A program made the translations under genes and the position numbers. A stretch of DNA of 64,000 nucleotides from Eledone cirrhosa (taxonomy: Eukaryota; Mollusca; Cephalopoda; Octopoda; Eledonidae). Positions 63,021 through 64,000 of the stretch are shown piece after piece; within the stretch, counting starts at the first letter, position 1, and each line of letters begins with the position of its first letter. Location of the stretch: NCBI GenBank assembly GCA_964016885.1, contig OZ024742.1, forward strand, positions 117,170,323 to 117,234,322, in the 5' to 3' direction. The notes under the pieces were generated by a model. The model was given only the letters and a program-made list of their open reading frames with translations, had not been told where the DNA came from and searched no databases.

Positions 63021-64000
63021 AGTGTTGGATAAAAAATTCCATGTGAAACAGTGAAATATATTTAATGGTAGAAGACCTAGGAGTCATGAAAATATGCGTG
63101 GTCTGGTTCAAGAAGAAAGAATCTCACTAATGAGATGAAAACAAAATGAGAGGATTGGCAATTTGCAAAACAAACCTATGCCGCATATACCAGTATGGTT
63201 AAAGAACATAAAATGTAGATGATGCATTTTTACACTTATGTTGACATATGCATACACACACACATATGTGGACATAACTATTGTGCACACACAAATACAA
63301 ACAAAATCATATATAACATACATGGATACATTTGCTTTATAGTTTCATAGTTACCTTTTTTGCTGAGAAGCTAAACCTTCAAATAACATCTCATTTTTAA
63401 TGAACTCATTAAATGCTAACTCATTTCTAATGAACTTCTTTCAGCATGTTAGAAAAGTGTTTCTATACTTAATATCCTTGCAATATTTATAAATATTATT
63501 TTTGTATTAGCTAGTTGCTGTCAACTTGACACCTTCCTATTGTAAACGATTCCAGTTATTTGTAGCTTCTTCATTTGCTGCATTCCATTATTACATTCAC
63601 GTTTTCTGATGACTATGCTTACAGGGATTTCTAGTTTGAATAGAACAGTTCCTTTGTTATGTTTCTGTGGATTCTCTGTAGTAGACTTTCTATAAGAATA
63701 TGTTCATTTTTTTTTAACCTTTTGTTACTATATTTCTATTTGAATTAATTCATAAAACATCTTGATGGATTTCCAAAAAATATTTGATTATTATGTTAGT
63801 AGTAACATAACAAATGGTTATTCCATAAAAGTATTTTAGATGATTTTAATTTGAATAGATACTCTTTAAAATAGGTGGATTTATTCTATAGAATCAGTGA
63901 TGGTCTGAGGCAAGTTGGTGTCAAAAGGCTTGAATTATTATTTATTTACACTCTGTCTCAAATGCTAAAAAGCTCCACTTCCATATTTTACTACAGTAAT
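63021..64000. other. Unannotated AT-rich spacer to window end
   Basis: CA-rich at 63250-63300. The frames at 62863-63111 and 63108-63323 (reverse) have no recognised features. No gene seen. Confidence 0.35.

Noticed and set aside
1..64000. Host protein-coding gene or a new defence-like system
   Set aside because: Every coding segment recognised belongs to a retroelement. Exons shorter than about 100 bp could be missed without transcript data.

Overview
This window looks like a piece of a cephalopod genome, most likely an octopus. It is AT-rich animal nuclear DNA with no bacterial gene organisation. It is packed with tRNA-derived SINEs that resemble the octopus OR/OK-type and Ceph-SINE families, and with remnants of at least five groups of non-LTR retrotransposons (LINEs). 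The family names come from recognition by eye. No host gene, host exon, rRNA, genuine tRNA gene or CRISPR array could be supported.

Layout. 0-9 kb: AT-rich spacer with a hAT-like and a piggyBac-like non-autonomous transposon, an unclassified dispersed repeat, a four-unit row of old SINEs (5.9-6.75 kb) and a decayed R4/Dong-like LINE piece. 8.8-11.4 kb: a head-to-head SINE pair, an RT-deleted Tx1-like LINE and a row of five reverse-strand SINEs. 13.3-20.9 kb: the densest LINE block, holding a GC-rich, nearly full-length Tx1-like element (+), an R4/Dong-like element (-) with an open 506-codon frame, and a (GATGAT)n-tailed LINE (-) that has lost its catalytic YADD. 21-31 kb: a foldback element, long TA tracts, LINE debris and a dimeric SINE bounded by one target-site duplication (TSD). 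30.8-32.3 kb: an R4-like LINE that keeps both ends but has lost its middle. 33-46 kb: old LINE tails, several R4-like fragments, a 32-bp minisatellite, and nested SINE/LINE insertions in (ATT)n tracts around 42.4-43.5 kb. 46-56 kb: more LINE 3' ends and a four-element mosaic at 51-52.2 kb. 57-62 kb: a CR1/Jockey-like LINE with an intact YADD, three further LINE tails, and two small inverted-repeat transposons.

How the parts relate. These are parasites on parasites rather than a cooperating gene set. The R4/Dong-like copies sit in (TAA)n microsatellites. The SINE, the Tx1-like LINE and the CR1-like LINE all carry (ATT)n 3' tails, so they make and re-use the same landing sites. The (GATGAT)n-tailed LINE (called family C below) is the commonest LINE; its 3' end recurs about 20 times and often carries a 45-50 bp tandem unit. 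Boundaries were placed by eye and are generally good to about 5-20 bp, less for old copies.
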